From Paracoccaceae bacterium (GTDB lineage Bacteria; Pseudomonadota; Alphaproteobacteria; Rhodobacterales; Rhodobacteraceae), in NCBI GenBank assembly GCA_026997055.1, contig JALWJU010000414.1:1-13161 (forward strand): a stretch of DNA of 13,161 bases, in the 5' to 3' direction. The notes under the pieces were generated by a model that was not told where the DNA came from, did not search any database, and worked only from the letters and a program-made list of their open reading frames with translations. Below, piece by piece: positions 7,045-13,146 of this stretch (its first letter is position 1; each line of letters starts with the position of its first letter). The translations under genes and the position numbers were made by a program.

Positions 7045-7239
7045 ATGCAGGGCCCTGCTACCATTCTCATGCTCGTCCCCATGCTGCTGCACGCCGGCGC
7101 AGCGCGGGCCGGGCAGACAGCGGCACCGATCGAGGGCTATTCCGGCAATCCCGGCGGGGCGACCACCTGGCTGGCGATTGCCGCCCTGGCCATGATCCTC
7201 GCCCTGTGGGCGGTGCATTGGTCGATCTTCCGCAAGTGA
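7045..7239 (+). CDS. Small exported/membrane protein of unknown function, first of a coupled pair
   Basis: A 64-residue protein I do not recognise by name. It has an N-terminal hydrophobic segment ending LLHAGAARAG (about 1-23), which looks like a signal peptide or signal anchor. A short polar, glycine-rich stretch follows (QTAAPIEGYSGNPGGATT). A second membrane helix spans about 42-61 (WLAIAALAMILALWAVHWSIF) and the end is basic (RK). A mature form of roughly 40 residues with one C-terminal anchor is likely. GAGG lies 10 nt before the ATG. The stop overlaps the start of the next gene by one base (TGATG). The FNR/NNR-type box 59 nt upstream, in the right position to activate it, suggests a denitrification or low-oxygen role. 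It could be a small accessory subunit of a respiratory complex, which is inference. Confidence 0.82.
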   Translation: MQGPATILMLVPMLLHAGAARAGQTAAPIEGYSGNPGGATTWLAIAALAMILALWAVHWSIFRK

Positions 7240-7484
7240 TGCACGAAGAGGGCAGCGATATCCCCCGCCCCTGGCCGGCATGGAAGATCGCCCTGCTCCT
7301 CTACCCCTTCGCGGCGGGAGCGGGAGCGGTGAATCTGTTCTTCCTCGGCCTGCTCGGCCAGACGCTCTCGCTGACGGCGCTGGCGCCGGTGGCGGCGGTG
7401 CTGGGGGGGCTTGCCCTGGGGGTGCCGCTGGCCTGGATCGCCGCACGCTGGATCAGGCGCCTGATCGCAGAGGCCGAGGCATAG
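7239..7484 (+). CDS. Small two-helix membrane protein of unknown function, second of the pair
   Basis: An 81-residue protein with a short acidic N terminus (MHEEGSDIPRPWPAWK). Two membrane helices follow, about 17-44 (IALLLYPFAAGAGAVNLFFLGLLG) and about 50-69 (VAAVLGGLALGVPLAWIAA), then a basic-acidic tail (RWIRRLIAEAEA). The ATG at 7239 shares its A with the upstream TGA stop, so the gene should be translated by coupling from its partner. A start at 7206 would overlap the partner by over 30 bases and has no better ribosome site. I do not recognise the family with certainty. Small two-helix proteins are common beside nor, nir and nos genes in Rhodobacterales, so an accessory role in that pathway is a reasonable guess but is not shown. 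Confidence 0.82.
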   Translation: MHEEGSDIPRPWPAWKIALLLYPFAAGAGAVNLFFLGLLGQTLSLTALAPVAAVLGGLALGVPLAWIAARWIRRLIAEAEA

Positions 7485-7551
7485 GGCTGCAGAGGCTCCG
7501 TTTGCCTTTGCCCGCCAATCGCAATAGGCTGCCCGGGTCAAAGGAGCCCGC

Positions 7552-8310
7552 ATGCCGCGTTTTGCCGCCAATCTCGACTTCCTGTTCAAGGAGCTGCCGT
7601 TCCTCGACCGCTTCCAGGCCGCCGCCCAGGCCGGCTTCAGGGGGGTCGAGGTGCTGTTTCCCTACGACCATGCCGCGAGCGAGATCACCGGCCGGCTCCG
7701 GGTGCACGAACTCGAAATGGTGCTGATCAACACCCCGCCGCCGAACTGGGCCGGGGGGCCGCGCGGATTCGCCGCCGTGCCGGGGGGCGAGGCGCGCTTC
7801 CGCCACGATTTCACCCGCGCGCTGCGCTTTGCCCGGGCGCTCGGGGCCGGGCATCTGCACATCATGGCCGGGCGCGCGCGCGGCCTGGTCGCCCGCCGCA
7901 CCTTTGTCGAAAACCTGAAATGGGCCGCCGCCGAGGCCCCGCGCCAGAGCCTGACCATCGAGCCGATCAACCAGATCGACATGGAGGGCTATTTCCTCGA
8001 CGATTTCGACCTCGCCGCCGAGGTGCTGGCCGAGGTGGGCGCGCCCAATCTGGGCCTGCAATACGATGCCTACCACGCGCAGATGATCACCGGCGACGCC
8101 GAGCAGGTCTGGGCCGATCACGGCCACCTGGTGCGCCATGTGCAGGTGGGCGGATATCCGGGCCGCCACGAGCCGCTCAAGGGCGAGATCGACTACCCGA
8201 AATTCTTCCGCGCGCTGGACGTGATCGGCTACCGGGGCTGGGTCAGCGGCGAATACCACCCGGCGGGCAAGACCGTGGACGGGCTCGGCTGGATGCGGCA
8301 GGCGGGCTGA
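7552..8310 (+). CDS. hyi: Hydroxypyruvate isomerase-like sugar isomerase (TIM barrel)
   Basis: A cytoplasmic 252-residue protein of the AP endonuclease family 2/xylose isomerase-like TIM-barrel superfamily. The opening MPRFAANLDFLFKELPFLDRFQAAAQAGFRGVEVLFPY is typical of hydroxypyruvate isomerases and the related 2-oxo-tetronate isomerase OtnI. Likely metal and catalytic residues are E137 (LTIEPIN), D172 and H175 (QYDAYHAQ), H196/Q198 (RHVQVGGYPGRHEP) and E234 (SGEYHP). The Hyi reaction is hydroxypyruvate to tartronate semialdehyde, part of glyoxylate use. With no glyoxylate carboligase or reductase beside it, the exact substrate is open. AAAGGAG precedes the ATG. It stands alone, convergent with the metal transporter gene 5 nt away, and has no sequence link to the denitrification genes. 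Confidence 0.88.
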   Translation: MPRFAANLDFLFKELPFLDRFQAAAQAGFRGVEVLFPYDHAASEITGRLRVHELEMVLINTPPPNWAGGPRGFAAVPGGEARFRHDFTRALRFARALGAGHLHIMAGRARGLVARRTFVENLKWAAAEAPRQSLTIEPINQIDMEGYFLDDFDLAAEVLAEVGAPNLGLQYDAYHAQMITGDAEQVWADHGHLVRHVQVGGYPGRHEPLKGEIDYPKFFRALDVIGYRGWVSGEYHPAGKTVDGLGWMRQAG

Positions 8311-8315
8311 GCGGC

Positions 8316-9287
8316 TCAGCTGCCGATTGCCGCGGCGTCGGGGCAGGCGTCTTCGGGGCCTTCCATGTCGAGCGTCACATGACCCAGGCCGAAGCCCGCC
8401 GACAGGCGCGCCTTGAGCGCCTGCTTGACGCCCAGGCAGTCGGGCCAGTGGGCCGGCTCCACCACCACATGGGCTTCCAGCGAGGCCACCTCTTCGCTGA
8501 TCTGCCACAGATGCAGGTGGTGCACGCCGGCCACGCCTTCGACCGATTCCATCGAGGCGATCACCTCTTCGGGCGCGATCCAGGGCGGGCTGCCCAGCAT
8601 CAGGATGCGGATCACGCCGCGGATCTCGGCAAATCCCATCCACAGGATGTAGCCGGCAATGCCCAGGGTGGCGATCGGGTCGGCCAGGCGCCAGTCGAAC
8701 AGCACGATCAGCACGCCCACCACGATCACCGCCACCGAGCCCAGCGCATCGGCGACATTGTGCAGAAAGGCGGCGCGGATATTGGCGCTCTCCTTCGACA
8801 GGCGGAAGGTCAGCAGCGCGGTGATCAGGTCGATCACCAGGGCGATCCCGGCGACGATGATCACCAGCCAGCCGGCCACTTCCGGCGGCTCGAAGAAGCG
8901 CATGATCCCCTCGTAGATCAGGTAGAAGCCGATCACGATCAGCGTGGTGTAGTTGATCAGCGCGGCAATCAGCTCGGCGCGCCTGTAGCCGAAGGTCATG
9001 CCGGCATCGGAGGGCCTGCGGGCGATCTTGCGGGCGAAAAAGGCGATGAACAGCGAAGCGGCGTCGGAAAGGTTGTGAATCGCATCCGCGATCAGCGCCA
9101 CCGAGCCCGACAGCACGCCCCCGACGATCTGGGCAAGCGTCAGCGCCACGTTGACCGCAACCGCCAGCGCAACCTTCAGGTCGCCCGCCTCGGGGTCGAT
9201 ATGGTGGTGGTGGTGATGGCCTGCATGGCCGTGGCTGTGGCCGTGGGCGTGGGCGTGGCCGTGGTCGTGGCTGTGGTCGTGAGGCAT
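8316..9287 (-). CDS. Cation diffusion facilitator, probable Zn(II) exporter (ZitB/CzcD type)
   Basis: An inner-membrane metal/proton antiporter of the CDF family, 323 residues. The N terminus is a histidine-rich metal-binding tail (residues 2-29, 15 histidines) and is followed by six membrane helices. The transport site shows the HxxxD/HxxxD pattern of Zn/Cd-type members, H71-x3-D75 in helix 2 (DAIHNLSDA) and H176-x3-D180 in helix 5 (LHNVADA). A C-terminal cytoplasmic domain (about 230-310) has VHHLHLWQI and a VTLDME strand, as in ferredoxin-like CDF domains. It is divergent from a MerR-type regulator gene, with a classical MerR operator-promoter between them, so it is probably induced by excess metal. 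Zinc is the most likely substrate; cadmium or cobalt is possible. Confidence 0.93.
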   Translation of the reverse strand: MPHDHSHDHGHAHAHGHSHGHAGHHHHHHIDPEAGDLKVALAVAVNVALTLAQIVGGVLSGSVALIADAIHNLSDAASLFIAFFARKIARRPSDAGMTFGYRRAELIAALINYTTLIVIGFYLIYEGIMRFFEPPEVAGWLVIIVAGIALVIDLITALLTFRLSKESANIRAAFLHNVADALGSVAVIVVGVLIVLFDWRLADPIATLGIAGYILWMGFAEIRGVIRILMLGSPPWIAPEEVIASMESVEGVAGVHHLHLWQISEEVASLEAHVVVEPAHWPDCLGVKQALKARLSAGFGLGHVTLDMEGPEDACPDAAAIGS

Positions 9288-9322
9288 GGCGCCGATTCCC
9301 GTCTTGTCCGTCCCTGACCGGC

Positions 9323-9353
9323 AACCTAATCTCTACAGCACCTGTAGCTTCAA
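9323..9353 (-). promoter_or_regulatory. MerR-type promoter/operator of the metal exporter gene
   Basis: Read on the minus strand there is a -35 TTGAAG (9353-9348), a 19-bp spacer and a -10-like TAGGTT (9328-9323). The spacer holds the perfect inverted repeat CTACAG-N3-CTGTAG (9333-9347). An overlong 19-20 bp spacer with a centred dyad is the hallmark of promoters that MerR-family proteins activate by DNA distortion. The direction fits control of the exporter. On the plus strand, TTGTCC-N17-TAATCT (9304-9332) could be the promoter of merR, with the dyad just downstream for self-repression. Confidence 0.75.
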
Positions 9354-9364
9354 GGGGCTTTCGC

Positions 9365-9778
9365 ATGTATTCGATCGGCCAGCTTTCGCGTGCCACCGGG
9401 GTCAGGGTCACGACCATCCGCTATTACGAGCAGATGGGCCTGATCGCCCATGAGGGGCGCACGGCGGGCAACCAGCGGCGCTATTCGCAGGCCGGGCTGG
9501 AGCGCCTCGCCTTCATCCGCCATGCCCGCGACCTCGGGCTGAGCCTCGGGGCGATCCGCGCCCTGGTCGCGCTGGAGGGCAAGGGCGGCGCGGCCTGTGC
9601 CGAGAGCCACGCCATCGCCGAGGCGCATCTCAGGGACATCCGCGACCGCATCCGCCGGCTGAGGGCGCTGGAGCGCGAACTGGTGCGCATCCGCGATTCC
9701 TGCGACGGCAGGGGCGAGGGTGGCTGCTCGATTCTCGCCGCTTTCGGCGACCACGGGCTGTGCGCGGGCAGCCATTGA
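9365..9778 (+). CDS. MerR-family metal-responsive regulator (ZntR/CadR-like)
   Basis: A 137-residue MerR-family transcription factor. The N-terminal winged helix has MYSIGQLSRATGVRVTTIRYYEQMGLI and GNQRRY, followed by a dimerisation helix over about 80-112. Candidate metal ligands are C78, C113, C121, H130 and C133; C78 and C113 match the Zn-binding cysteines C79 and C114 of E. coli ZntR. The His/Cys-rich C terminus agrees with a divalent metal (Zn, Cd, Pb) sensor rather than a copper or oxidative-stress one. It is divergent from the CDF exporter and should activate it through the dyad at 9333-9347. AAGGGG precedes the ATG. The metal specificity is inferred. Confidence 0.92.
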   Translation: MYSIGQLSRATGVRVTTIRYYEQMGLIAHEGRTAGNQRRYSQAGLERLAFIRHARDLGLSLGAIRALVALEGKGGAACAESHAIAEAHLRDIRDRIRRLRALERELVRIRDSCDGRGEGGCSILAAFGDHGLCAGSH

Positions 9779-9785
9779 GGGGAGA

Positions 9786-9806
9786 CGATTTTTCGCGGAA
9801 AAATCG
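9786..9806. repeat. Interspersed palindromic repeat, copy between merR and arsR
   Basis: A 21-nt palindrome with core GATTTTTCGCGGAAAAATC, differing by one base from the copies at 1008-1028 and 13126-13146. It lies between the convergent ends of the merR and arsR genes and can fold into a 9-bp stem on either strand, so it might act as a two-way terminator. Confidence 0.8.
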
Positions 9807-9844
9807 TGCCTCCGGCGGGAGTATTTGGCGAAAGGCGAAAGGGG

Positions 9845-10168
9845 TCAGTCAGAAAGCTCGCGGGCGAGGAAGGCTTCGAAGGCGTCGAGATTGACCGGCT
9901 CGAACTGGCCGAAGCCCTGCATCCAGATGCTGGCCTCCCTGAGCGCGTCGGGCTCGAGCTTGCACCATTTGACCCGGCCGCGTTTCTCCTGGCTGATCAG
10001 GCCGGCCCTGGTCAGCAGGGCGAGGTGCTTGGAGATTGCCGCCAGCGACATGTCGAAGGGCTCGGCCACGTCGGTCACGGCCATGTCGTCTTCGAGGAGC
10101 ATGGTCAGGATTGCGCGCCGTGTCGGGTCGGAGAGGGCGGCGAAGATGCGGTCCAGGCGCTGGCTCAT
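9845..10168 (-). CDS. ArsR-family winged-helix repressor
   Basis: A 107-residue ArsR/SmtB-type regulator starting MSQRLDRIFAALSDPTRRAILTMLL, a common opening of the SdpR-like branch. The recognition helix is around SLAAISKHLALLTRAGLI (about 41-58) and the wing has REKRGRVKW-like sequence (SQEKRGRVKWCKL). The single cysteine in the wing and the absence of CxC motifs argue against a classical arsenic sensor, so the signal is unknown. Members of this branch are often followed by an SRPBCC-domain gene, but here the gene stands alone, convergent with merR. The start at 10168 gives normal family length; a longer in-frame extension toward 10558 overlaps atpI on the other strand. A dyad 32 nt upstream is a likely self-operator. 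Confidence 0.92.
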   Translation of the reverse strand: MSQRLDRIFAALSDPTRRAILTMLLEDDMAVTDVAEPFDMSLAAISKHLALLTRAGLISQEKRGRVKWCKLEPDALREASIWMQGFGQFEPVNLDAFEAFLARELSD

Positions 10169-10197
10169 GGCTCTCACTAGCGCCCGGACCGGACAAA

Positions 10198-10215
10198 GGT
10201 CAACCGGGCGGTTGA
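10198..10215 (-). promoter_or_regulatory. Probable ArsR operator overlapping its own -35 element
   Basis: The inverted repeat TCAACC-GGGC-GGTTGA (10200-10215) lies upstream of the arsR ATG. On the minus strand its inner arm forms TTGACC (10203-10198), a good -35. A weak -10 (TAGTGA or nearby) lies 17-18 nt further on. A repressor bound here would block its own promoter. Confidence 0.55.
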
Positions 10216-10337
10216 ACATGCTTCGCGGCCGATTTTGCCGCCGACGCGGGCGGCGAGCCGGGGCGCCAAGTGTCGCGGGCGTGTTTTTTCGTGTTATATC
10301 AGCAAGTTGCGATTTGCCCGGCTCGGCAACGATCCTG

Positions 10338-10366
10338 TTGACTCCGCGCTCGCCTGCGCTTAGCAA
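10338..10366 (+). promoter_or_regulatory. Candidate promoter of the atp operon
   Basis: TTGACT (5 of 6 to the -35 consensus), a 17-bp spacer and TAGCAA (3 of 6 to the -10) lie 28 nt before the atpI ATG. The -10 is weak. A second AT-rich stretch at 10284-10300 (TTTTTTC...TTATATC) could also serve. The rest of the 226-nt gap between arsR and atpI shows only the ArsR dyad. Confidence 0.35.
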
Positions 10367-10394
10367 CAGCGCGGACGCAACAAGGCGCGCGGAT

Positions 10395-10757
10395 ATGTCG
10401 AAAGAGCCTGACGCCAGGCGGCTGCAAGCGCTGGAAGAGCGTATCGCCCGCGCCCGGGCGGCGCAGGAGCCGGAAGCGGCGAACGAGGCGATGCAGTCGT
10501 TCAGCCAGGCGCAGATGGCCTGGCGGATGATCCTCGAGCTGGTCATCGGGATCGGCATGGGGGTCGGTCTGGGCTACGGGCTGGATCTGGCATTCGGCAC
10601 CCGGCCCTGGCTTCTGGTCGTGTTCACGCTTCTGGGCTTCGCAGCCGGGGTGAACGTGATGATCGGCAGCGCCCGGGAGATGGGCCGGGCGGCGCAGGCG
10701 CGGGAACCGGCGCGCGGAGACGCAGACGGAGAGGGTGCGCGCGCACCCGATGAGTAG
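10395..10757 (+). CDS. atpI: AtpI, F0F1 ATP synthase accessory membrane protein
   Basis: A 120-residue small membrane protein. The N-terminal half is charged and helical (residues 1-40, with LQALEERIARARAAQEPEAANEAM). Two membrane helices at about 44-64 and 72-92 follow, then a charged tail. The LGYGLDLAFGTRPWLLVVFTLLGFAAGVNVM segment is typical of alphaproteobacterial AtpI. AtpI is thought to help assemble the c-ring or deliver Mg2+; it is not a structural subunit. It is the first gene of the F0 operon, 14 nt before atpB. The ATG at 10395 is chosen because a longer in-frame frame upstream runs back through arsR. Confidence 0.92.
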   Translation: MSKEPDARRLQALEERIARARAAQEPEAANEAMQSFSQAQMAWRMILELVIGIGMGVGLGYGLDLAFGTRPWLLVVFTLLGFAAGVNVMIGSAREMGRAAQAREPARGDADGEGARAPDE

Positions 10758-10771
10758 GGAAGGAAGAAGAC

Positions 10772-11530
10772 GTGGCAGCAGAAGCCGATATGATGGAGGC
10801 CTCGGGCCCCGCCATTGATCCGATGTATCAGTTCACGCTCAAGCCGCTTTTTGGCGAGGGGCCGATTCACTGGTACACGCCGACCAATGCGACCCTGTGG
10901 ATGGGCATCGCGGTTCTGGCGATCATTGGGCTTCTGGTATTCGGCACCCGGCGGCGCGCCATCGTGCCCTCGCATACCCAGTCGGTGGCCGAACTGGCCT
11001 ATGGTTTCGTCTATCAGATGGTGCGCGATGTGGCGGGCAAGGAGGGGGTGAAATACTTCCCCTACATCATGACCCTGTTCATCTTCATCATCTTCACCAA
11101 TTTCCTCGGCCTGATCCCGATGAGCTTTTCGGTCACTTCGCAGATCGCGGTGACGGCGGTGCTGGCGGTGCTGGTCTTCGTCAGCGTCACCCTGCTGGGC
11201 TTCTACCTGCACGGGGTCAAGTTCCTCGGCCTGTTCTGGGTCAGTCAGGCACCGCTGGCGCTGAGGCCGGTGCTGGCGATCATCGAGATCATTTCCTACT
11301 TCGTGCGCCCGGTCAGCCACTCGATCCGACTGGCCGGCAATGTCATGGCGGGTCATGCGGTGATCGAGGTCTTTGCCTCCTTTGCCGCCAGCGCCCTGAT
11401 CGCGCCCATCGCCATGGTCGGCATTGTCGCCATGTTCGGCATGGACGTGCTCGTGGCCTTCATCCAGGCCTATGTCTTTACCATCCTGACCTGCGTCTAT
11501 CTGAAGGATGCCCTGCATCCCTCGCACTGA
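10772..11530 (+). CDS. atpB: AtpB, F0 ATP synthase subunit a
   Basis: Subunit a of the F0 sector, 252 residues with five to six membrane helices. It forms the two proton half-channels against the c-ring. The essential arginine is R186 in SIRLAGNVMAGHAVIEVF. The N-terminal IDPMYQFTLKPLFGEGPIHWYTPTNATLWMGIAV is typical of Rhodobacterales. The GTG at 10772 is chosen because AAGGAAG lies just upstream and the family N terminus starts there. The gene is 58 nt before atpE in the same operon. Confidence 0.97.
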   Translation: MAAEADMMEASGPAIDPMYQFTLKPLFGEGPIHWYTPTNATLWMGIAVLAIIGLLVFGTRRRAIVPSHTQSVAELAYGFVYQMVRDVAGKEGVKYFPYIMTLFIFIIFTNFLGLIPMSFSVTSQIAVTAVLAVLVFVSVTLLGFYLHGVKFLGLFWVSQAPLALRPVLAIIEIISYFVRPVSHSIRLAGNVMAGHAVIEVFASFAASALIAPIAMVGIVAMFGMDVLVAFIQAYVFTILTCVYLKDALHPSH

Positions 11531-11588
11531 CGCAGCAGTCGGCCCGAAACACCGCAATCAGCCAATTCCAGTATAAAGGAGAGACATC

Positions 11589-11825
11589 ATGGAAGGCAGC
11601 ATCGTAGAAATGGGCAAGCTCATCGGCGCAGGTATCGCCACCATCGGCATGGGCGGCGCCGCCATCGGCGTGGGCACCATCGTGGGCAACTTCCTCTCGG
11701 GCGCCCTGCGCAACCCGGCCGCGGCCGCCTCGCAGACCGCCATGCTGTTCATCGGTATCGCCTTTGCCGAAGCCTTCGGGATCTTCTCGTTCCTCGTCGC
11801 GCTGCTGCTGATGTTCGCCCTCTGA
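11589..11825 (+). CDS. atpE: AtpE, F0 ATP synthase subunit c
   Basis: The c-ring proteolipid, 78 residues in two membrane helices joined by the polar loop R41-N42-P43. The proton-carrying carboxylate is E61 in IGIAFAEAFGIFSF. Helix 1 carries the glycine-rich packing motif (GAGIATIGMGGAAIGVG). I see none of the usual Na+-binding signature around E61, so proton coupling is expected. A strong AGGAGA site precedes the ATG, in line with the need for many c subunits per complex. Confidence 0.97.
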   Translation: MEGSIVEMGKLIGAGIATIGMGGAAIGVGTIVGNFLSGALRNPAAAASQTAMLFIGIAFAEAFGIFSFLVALLLMFAL

Positions 11826-11834
11826 TCCACGGAA

Positions 11835-11855
11835 GGCGCCTTGACGTCCGGCGCC
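11835..11855 (+). other. Possible intercistronic hairpin after atpE
   Basis: GGCGCC repeats at 11835-11840 and 11850-11855 around a 9-nt loop and can pair in the 82-nt gap between atpE and the b' gene. It could affect message stability so that c subunit is made in excess, but GC-rich pairing of this length may occur by chance. Confidence 0.3.
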
Positions 11856-11907
11856 GCCGCGCGCCGGGCCAACGGGTCCCCGTGACCATCCAGATGAGGA
11901 CGAGCCG

Positions 11908-12444
11908 ATGACGACAGCAACGACAGAGGCAGCCGGCCACGCGGCCGAAAGCGCCGCCGGAATGCCGCAGCTCGATATCAGCACCTTTCCCAACCAGATC
12001 TTCTGGCTGGCGGTCACCCTGGTGCTGATCTACCTGATCCTCAGCCGCATCGCGCTGCCGCGGATCGAGGCGGTCCTCGCCGAGCGCCAGGGCACCATCA
12101 CCGGCGATCTCGCCGCGGCCGAAGAGCTCAAGCAGAAGGCGGTCGAGGCCGAGGAAGCCTATAACAAGGCGCTGGCCGATGCCCGCGCCGAGGCAAACAG
12201 GATCGTGGCCGAGACCCGCGCCGATATCCAGGCCGAGCTTGACGAGGCCATCGCCAGGGCGGATGCGGAGATTGCCGCCAGGTCGGCCGAAAGCGAAAAG
12301 GCAATTGCCGAAATCCGCGCCTCCGCCCAGGAAGCGGTGAAGGAAGTAGCCGTGGACACGGCGAAGGAAATCGTCGCCGCCTTCGGCGTCAAGGCCGATG
12401 CCAGGGCGATCGCCGCCGCCGTCACCCAGCGGATGAAAGGATAG
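11908..12444 (+). CDS. atpF': F0 ATP synthase subunit b' (first of two b-type stalk subunits)
   Basis: A b-type peripheral stalk protein, 178 residues. It has an N-terminal segment MPQLDISTFPNQIFWLAVTLVLIYLILSRIALPRI with one membrane helix (about 30-50), then a long charged coiled coil rich in Ala, Glu, Lys and Arg to the C terminus. The MPQLDxSTFPNQIFWL motif is characteristic of the b' subunit of photosynthetic bacteria and other alphaproteobacteria, which pairs with b as a heterodimer. It is 3 nt before atpF. The symbols atpG and atpX are also used for this gene. Confidence 0.93.
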   Translation: MTTATTEAAGHAAESAAGMPQLDISTFPNQIFWLAVTLVLIYLILSRIALPRIEAVLAERQGTITGDLAAAEELKQKAVEAEEAYNKALADARAEANRIVAETRADIQAELDEAIARADAEIAARSAESEKAIAEIRASAQEAVKEVAVDTAKEIVAAFGVKADARAIAAAVTQRMKG

Positions 12445-12447
12445 GCC

Positions 12448-13014
12448 ATGTGGAAGAAACTCTCCCCCGCCCTGCTTGCGGCCCTTGCCGCCGGCCCGGC
12501 GCTGGCCGCCGCGGAAGGCCCCTTCTTCACCATGAAGAACCCGATGTTCAACGTGACCATCGGCTTCATCCTGTTCATCGCCCTGCTGCTCTTCCTCAAG
12601 GTGCCCCGCCTCCTTGGCGGGATGCTGGAAAAGCGCGCCGAGGGCATTCGCAGCGAGCTGGACGAGGCCCGCGCCCTGCGCGAAGAGGCGCAGAGCCTGC
12701 TGGCCTCCTACGAGCGCAAGCAGAAAGAGGTGAAGGAGCAGGCCGAGCGCATCGTCGCCCATGCGAAGGAAGAGGCAGCCACGGCCGCCGAGCAGGCGCG
12801 CAAGGATCTGGAAGCCTCCATCGCCCGGCGCATGGCCGCGGCCGAAGAGCAGATCGCCTCGGCCCGCGAAAACGCGGTCAGGGAAGTGCGCGATGCCGCC
12901 GTGGCAGTGGCCGTGGGCGCGGCCAGCGACGTGATCGCGCAGAAGCTGGGCGCCACCGAGGCCAACAAGCTGATCGACGCGGCGATCAAGGACGCCGAGG
13001 CCAAGCTGCACTGA
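12448..13014 (+). CDS. atpF: AtpF, F0 ATP synthase subunit b
   Basis: The second b-type stalk subunit, 188 residues. The start MWKKLSPALLAALAAGPALAAAEGPFF has a signal-like hydrophobic N terminus, as in Rhodobacter AtpF. A membrane helix follows (about 36-54, VTIGFILFIALLLFLKVP), then a long coiled coil that reaches F1. With b' it forms the stator joining F0 to F1. AAAGGA in the end of the b' gene serves as ribosome site. The F1 genes (atpHAGDC) are not present downstream, as is normal for alphaproteobacteria, where F0 and F1 are separate operons. Confidence 0.96.
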   Translation: MWKKLSPALLAALAAGPALAAAEGPFFTMKNPMFNVTIGFILFIALLLFLKVPRLLGGMLEKRAEGIRSELDEARALREEAQSLLASYERKQKEVKEQAERIVAHAKEEAATAAEQARKDLEASIARRMAAAEEQIASARENAVREVRDAAVAVAVGAASDVIAQKLGATEANKLIDAAIKDAEAKLH

Positions 13015-13061
13015 GCCGACCACGGCGGTGGGCAGATTGCCTCCCGTCGGCGAGGGTCTTT

Positions 13062-13100
13062 CGATCCGGCCCGGCGCCCTGCGTCGGGCCGGGATCGTTT
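13062..13100 (+). terminator. Hairpin terminator of the atp F0 operon
   Basis: CGATCC-GGCCCGGCGC pairs with GCGTCGGGCCGGGATCG around a CCTG loop, giving about 15 bp with one bulge and one G-U pair. It begins 48 nt after the atpF stop and is followed by only a short T run (GTTTC). This fits the end of the operon. Confidence 0.6.
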
Positions 13101-13125
13101 CAGGCGGGCCGGGCAAGGGCGGGGG

Positions 13126-13146
13126 CGATTTTTCGCAGAAAAATCG
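13126..13146. repeat. Interspersed palindromic repeat, copy after the atp operon
   Basis: A 21-nt palindrome with core GATTTTTCGCAGAAAAATC, the same sequence as the norQ-norD copy in reverse. It lies 29 nt beyond the atp terminator hairpin. Confidence 0.85.

Noticed and set aside
9195..9285. A GTG/CAC-rich short tandem repeat resembling a microsatellite
   Set aside because: It encodes the histidine-rich metal-binding N terminus common in CDF exporters, which explains the repetition.
7453..9417. A 654-codon minus-strand frame overlapping hyi, the exporter and merR
   Set aside because: It is Arg/Pro/Gly-rich and spans three well-supported genes in other frames, so it is a shadow of GC-rich coding sequence.
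9720..10394. An upstream in-frame extension of atpI through the arsR region
   Set aside because: It would read antisense through the whole arsR gene. The AtpI family N terminus begins at the ATG at 10395.
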